6,014 bases of DNA, from the NCBI GenBank assembly GCA_945917385.1, contig CAMEHJ010000085.1, positions 1-6,014 of the forward strand, written 5' to 3'. The DNA is from an uncultured bacterium. Lineage in GTDB: Bacteria; Bacillota_A; Clostridia; Oscillospirales; Oscillospiraceae. Shown here in pieces: positions 3,456 through 6,014 of this stretch. The position numbers and the translations under genes were made by a program. The notes below the pieces were generated by a model. That model was not told the origin of the DNA, did no database searches, and worked only from the letters and a program-made list of their open reading frames with translations. The stretch's first letter is position 1. Each line of letters starts with the position of its first letter.

Positions 3456-5870
3456 ATGATAAAGAAACTTACGGCTCTCTGCCTGATACTGGCAATGTGC
3501 TTTACGCTTGCGGCCTGCGGCGGCGGTGATACCCCACAGGCAGGCACGGACACACAGAACACGCAGTCGGGAGAACACCCCGAATACGTCTACACGGCGG
3601 AGTTTGACACCTTTATGAAGGACAGCGAGACATATTTCTACCCGCGCGTTGCAACGAACGACGGCTACTACATCACAAGCTACGAAAAAACCGGCACCTT
3701 CATCCCCGAAGGCGTTACGCCGGAGTATGAGGGACAGTACGATGTTTACCAGTCCATGCTCTACTTCTGCGACAAGAACGGCAAGATAAGCAAGATGGAA
3801 AACTTCAAGGCCCTTGAAGTGCCGGAGAATACCGAGGGCTACAAAATGTACAGCGCGAGCGCGGACATTTCCGGTCTGGCTGCCGACTCGGAGGGCAAGC
3901 TCATCTCCATCGACCAGATGTATATCTCGTGGTATGAGGGCGATGACAGCGTCGCAAGATACAGCGACGACTACTGGATGAACATGAAGTACGAGCAGAA
4001 ATACTTCGTCCGCAGGCTCGACACCGACGGCACCGAGCTGAGCCGCGCCGAGATACCGACCGGCAGCGAGGAGTACCTCAACGCATGGAACATGAAGCTT
4101 GACAAGGACAATAACGTCCTCGTCTCAATGGACACCGGCATCCGCGCCATTAATCCCGATACCGGCGAGGACGCCTACATAATCTCAACCCCGGGCTATG
4201 TTGACAATATTCTTCAGCTCGGCGACGGCAGGCTCGCGATCAGCTCCTACGGCGAAAACGGGCAGAGCCTTGCGATCCTCGACACCGAGAACAGAACCGT
4301 CGGCGAGCAGACCGACGTCCGCTTTGACCTCTACAACTGCGTCCCCGGCGACAGCGAGTACGACCTCTACTACACAAGCGGCACCAATTTCTACGGCTAC
4401 AAGTGGGGAGAGGAGCCGGTGAAGCTCTTCAACTGGCTCTCCTGCGACGTTAACTGCAATATGCTCGTCCGCTCCGATGTGCAGCCCGACGGCAGCGTCG
4501 TAAGCTTCGTGAACGAGTGGAACCGGTCGGACAACACCTATTCCTGCGAGCGCGTCACCGTATCGAAGAAGCCCTATGACTCCGTACCGCACAAGGAAAT
4601 TATCACGATGGCCGGGATGTACATGGGCGGTGACTTTGTAGACGACATCGTAAAGTTTAACCGCAGAAGCGACAAGTACCGCATCGAGGTCACCGATTAC
4701 AGCGAGTACAATAACGAACAGGACGGCTGGGACGCGGGTCTTACAAAGCTCAACACCGAGATCATGGCGGGCAACGTCCCCGATATTCTCATGCTGAACG
4801 GACTTAACTACACCCAGCTTGCCGCCAAGGGTCTGCTTGAGGACCTTTACCCCTACATCGACGCAGATCCTGAGCTGAGCCGCGACGACTTCTTCCAGAA
4901 CGTTCTTGACGCGGCATCGGTTGACGGCAAGCTCTGCGCCACCGTGTCCGGCTTCAGCATCAACGGCGTCGCGGGCGCGGCCTCCGTCGTCGGGGATACG
5001 GCGGGCTGGACCTATGACGAGCTTCAGGCGGCGCTGGCCACCATGCCGGACGGCTGCACCGTGTTTGACCAGTACATGACCAAGGATAGCATCCTCACAA
5101 GCTGTCTTGCGCTCGACATGGACGACTTTGTGGACTGGAGCACCGGCAAGTGCAGCTTTGACAGTCAGCAGTTTATCGACCTGCTTGAGTTTGCAAACAG
5201 CTTCCCCGCGGAATACGACTGGGAAAACACCGAGGGCGAGAGCACCTACGACCGCATCATGCAGGGCAGACAGATGCTTCTGCAGTTCAGCGTCTACTCC
5301 ATCGAGGATCTGATGTACAATAACTTCCAGAGATACTTCGGCGGTGACGTCACCTATATCGGCTTCCCCACCCTGAACGGCACCGGCAATATGATTCAGC
5401 TTGACAACAACGGCTTCGCCATGAGCGCGAAGAGCCCGTACAAGGACGTGATCTGGGAGTTCCTGCGCACCTTCTTCACCGAGAAATACCAGCAGGATAC
5501 ATGGAACCTGCCCTCTAACCGCAAGGTCTTTGAGGCAAAGCTCAAGGACGCCTGCACCGTGCAGTACCAGCAGGACGAAAACGGCAACTACACGCTCGAC
5601 GAGAAGGGCGAGAAGATCCCCGTAGTCAAATATTATCTCTGGGACGAGCAGGAGCAGAAGGACAAAGAATACTACTGCATGGACGAAGAGACAGCGCAGC
5701 AGCTTCGCGAGCTTGTCTCCACGACGACCAAGGTCGCAAACTACGACAGCAGCATCTTCGAAATCGTCAGAGAACAGGTTCAGGCCTACTTTGAGGGTCA
5801 GAGAAGTGCCGAGGATGTCGCAAAGCTTATCCAGAGCAAGGCGAACATCTTCGTAAACGAACAGAGATGA
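3456..5870 (+). CDS. Extracellular solute-binding lipoprotein with N-terminal propeller-like half
   Basis: An 804-residue predicted surface lipoprotein. A lipoprotein signal peptide (1-20, KK then a hydrophobic core) ends at lipobox LAAC with Cys21, followed by a G/D/T/Q-rich linker (22-42). Residues about 60-375 look like a beta-propeller: blade-like strands recur with a D/DG turn, e.g. DSEGKLISI (144-152), DKDNNVLVSM (216-225), LGDGRLAISSY (255-265) and QPDGSVVSFV (343-352). From about 380 to the end it matches family 1 extracellular solute-binding proteins: an opening strand and helix EIITMAGMYMGGDFVDDIVKFN, then IMAGNVPDILMLNG (436-449), GLLEDLYPYID (459-469) and FPTLNG (637-642). Typical family members are near 400-550 residues, so the N-terminal half is an addition. 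The ligand is unknown; sugars or peptides are possible. No permease or ATPase gene follows before the next promoter. Its divergence from the two-component genes suggests regulation by them. Confidence 0.9.
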   Translation: MIKKLTALCLILAMCFTLAACGGGDTPQAGTDTQNTQSGEHPEYVYTAEFDTFMKDSETYFYPRVATNDGYYITSYEKTGTFIPEGVTPEYEGQYDVYQSMLYFCDKNGKISKMENFKALEVPENTEGYKMYSASADISGLAADSEGKLISIDQMYISWYEGDDSVARYSDDYWMNMKYEQKYFVRRLDTDGTELSRAEIPTGSEEYLNAWNMKLDKDNNVLVSMDTGIRAINPDTGEDAYIISTPGYVDNILQLGDGRLAISSYGENGQSLAILDTENRTVGEQTDVRFDLYNCVPGDSEYDLYYTSGTNFYGYKWGEEPVKLFNWLSCDVNCNMLVRSDVQPDGSVVSFVNEWNRSDNTYSCERVTVSKKPYDSVPHKEIITMAGMYMGGDFVDDIVKFNRRSDKYRIEVTDYSEYNNEQDGWDAGLTKLNTEIMAGNVPDILMLNGLNYTQLAAKGLLEDLYPYIDADPELSRDDFFQNVLDAASVDGKLCATVSGFSINGVAGAASVVGDTAGWTYDELQAALATMPDGCTVFDQYMTKDSILTSCLALDMDDFVDWSTGKCSFDSQQFIDLLEFANSFPAEYDWENTEGESTYDRIMQGRQMLLQFSVYSIEDLMYNNFQRYFGGDVTYIGFPTLNGTGNMIQLDNNGFAMSAKSPYKDVIWEFLRTFFTEKYQQDTWNLPSNRKVFEAKLKDACTVQYQQDENGNYTLDEKGEKIPVVKYYLWDEQEQKDKEYYCMDEETAQQLRELVSTTTKVANYDSSIFEIVREQVQAYFEGQRSAEDVAKLIQSKANIFVNEQR

Positions 5871-5905
5871 GAAAGCCTCTCCGGCTGACGCAATCAAAGA
5901 AAGAA

Positions 5906-5939
5906 TTTCTCCGGCAAGGCGTAAGCCCTGCCGGAGAAA
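5906..5939. terminator. Strong hairpin after the lipoprotein gene, probable terminator
   Basis: TTTCTCCGGCAAGGC (5906-5920) pairs with GCCCTGCCGGAGAAA (5925-5939) over 15 positions with one A-C mismatch and a GTAA loop. It lies 35 nt after the stop codon. The run following it on the + strand (CTAATACAATATT) is AT-rich but lacks a clean T-tract, so it may end transcription imperfectly or mainly protect the mRNA 3' end. Confidence 0.6.
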
Positions 5940-5953
5940 CTAATACAATATTC

Positions 5954-5989
5954 ATTGATTATTAAAATGCTTATGGTATAATAATCAAT
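5954..5989. promoter_or_regulatory. 11-bp perfect inverted repeat over the right-edge promoter, candidate operator
   Basis: ATTGATTATTA (5954-5964) and TAATAATCAAT (5979-5989) are perfect inverted copies with a 14-bp spacer. The left arm contains the -35 TTGATT and the right arm overlaps the last four bases of the -10. A dimeric repressor bound here would block RNA polymerase. The AT-rich arms make chance somewhat easier, but 11 of 11 pairs is notable. Confidence 0.45.
5955..5982 (+). promoter_or_regulatory. Extended -10 promoter for a gene beyond the right edge
   Basis: TTGATT (5955-5960) is followed after 16 bp by TATAAT (5977-5982), which is preceded by TGG, giving an extended -10. Transcription would start near 5990 and no start codon with a convincing RBS appears before 6014, so the gene lies outside the window. 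Confidence 0.6.
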
Positions 5990-6014
5990 CAGCAGCAAAT
6001 ACACCTGCGAAGGT

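Noticed and set aside
4185..5897. A 570-codon open frame on the minus strand opposite the lipoprotein gene
   Set aside because: It is antisense to a protein with a signal peptide, lipobox and recognisable solute-binding motifs. It is hydrophobic Val/Ala/Leu/Asp-rich in the way of GC-rich antisense frames, and I see no domain. It lacks a promoter I can support.
1..6014. CRISPR arrays, tRNA or rRNA genes, insertion sequences with transposase
   Set aside because: No regularly spaced repeats, no cloverleaf or rRNA core sequences, and no transposase or integrase frames were found on either strand.

Overview
The window looks like a chromosomal segment of a gut-type Clostridia bacterium (Bacillota, Oscillospiraceae or Lachnospiraceae-like). 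This is inferred from four things: GC-rich genes with strong AGGAGG-type ribosome binding sites, AT-rich intergenic regions with TATAAT/TACAAT promoters, a lipobox-type solute-binding lipoprotein, and a VanR/VanS-like two-component pair. No species can be named from sequence alone.

Layout, left to right. (1) Positions 1-50 hold the first 16 codons of a leftward gene that runs off the window. It has its own promoter and RBS and is divergent from the next gene. (2) 216-1148 (+) encodes a PfkB/ribokinase-family sugar or nucleoside kinase with intact signature motifs and unknown substrate. (3) 1149-1282 separates two convergent genes. It contains an 84-bp double-hairpin palindrome (1172-1255) with an A-tract at one end and a T-tract at the other, which can act as a bidirectional terminator and resembles a small repeated or MITE-like element. 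(4) 1283-2587 (-) and 2580-3269 (-) are a histidine kinase and an OmpR/PhoB-family response regulator. The regulator comes first, and the kinase starts at a TTG codon inside the end of the regulator gene. (5) 3270-3455 is a divergent promoter region with two extended -10 promoters and a direct repeat ATTAAG-N4-ATTAAG that abuts the -35 box of the rightward promoter. (6) 3456-5870 (+) encodes an 804-residue lipoprotein whose N-terminal half looks like a beta-propeller and whose C-terminal half is an extracellular solute-binding protein. (7) 5871-6014 holds a strong hairpin and then a new promoter whose -35 and -10 lie in the two arms of an 11-bp perfect inverted repeat. The gene it serves lies beyond the window.

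How the parts may work together: the response regulator, kinase and propeller/solute-binding lipoprotein look like one divergently organised module. The repeated ATTAAG site is where a PhoB-like regulator would sit to activate the lipoprotein gene. No ABC permease or ATPase follows the lipoprotein before the next promoter, so it may supply a transporter elsewhere or serve as a ligand-binding partner of the kinase. Both are inferences. The PfkB kinase and the left-edge gene appear to be separate transcription units.
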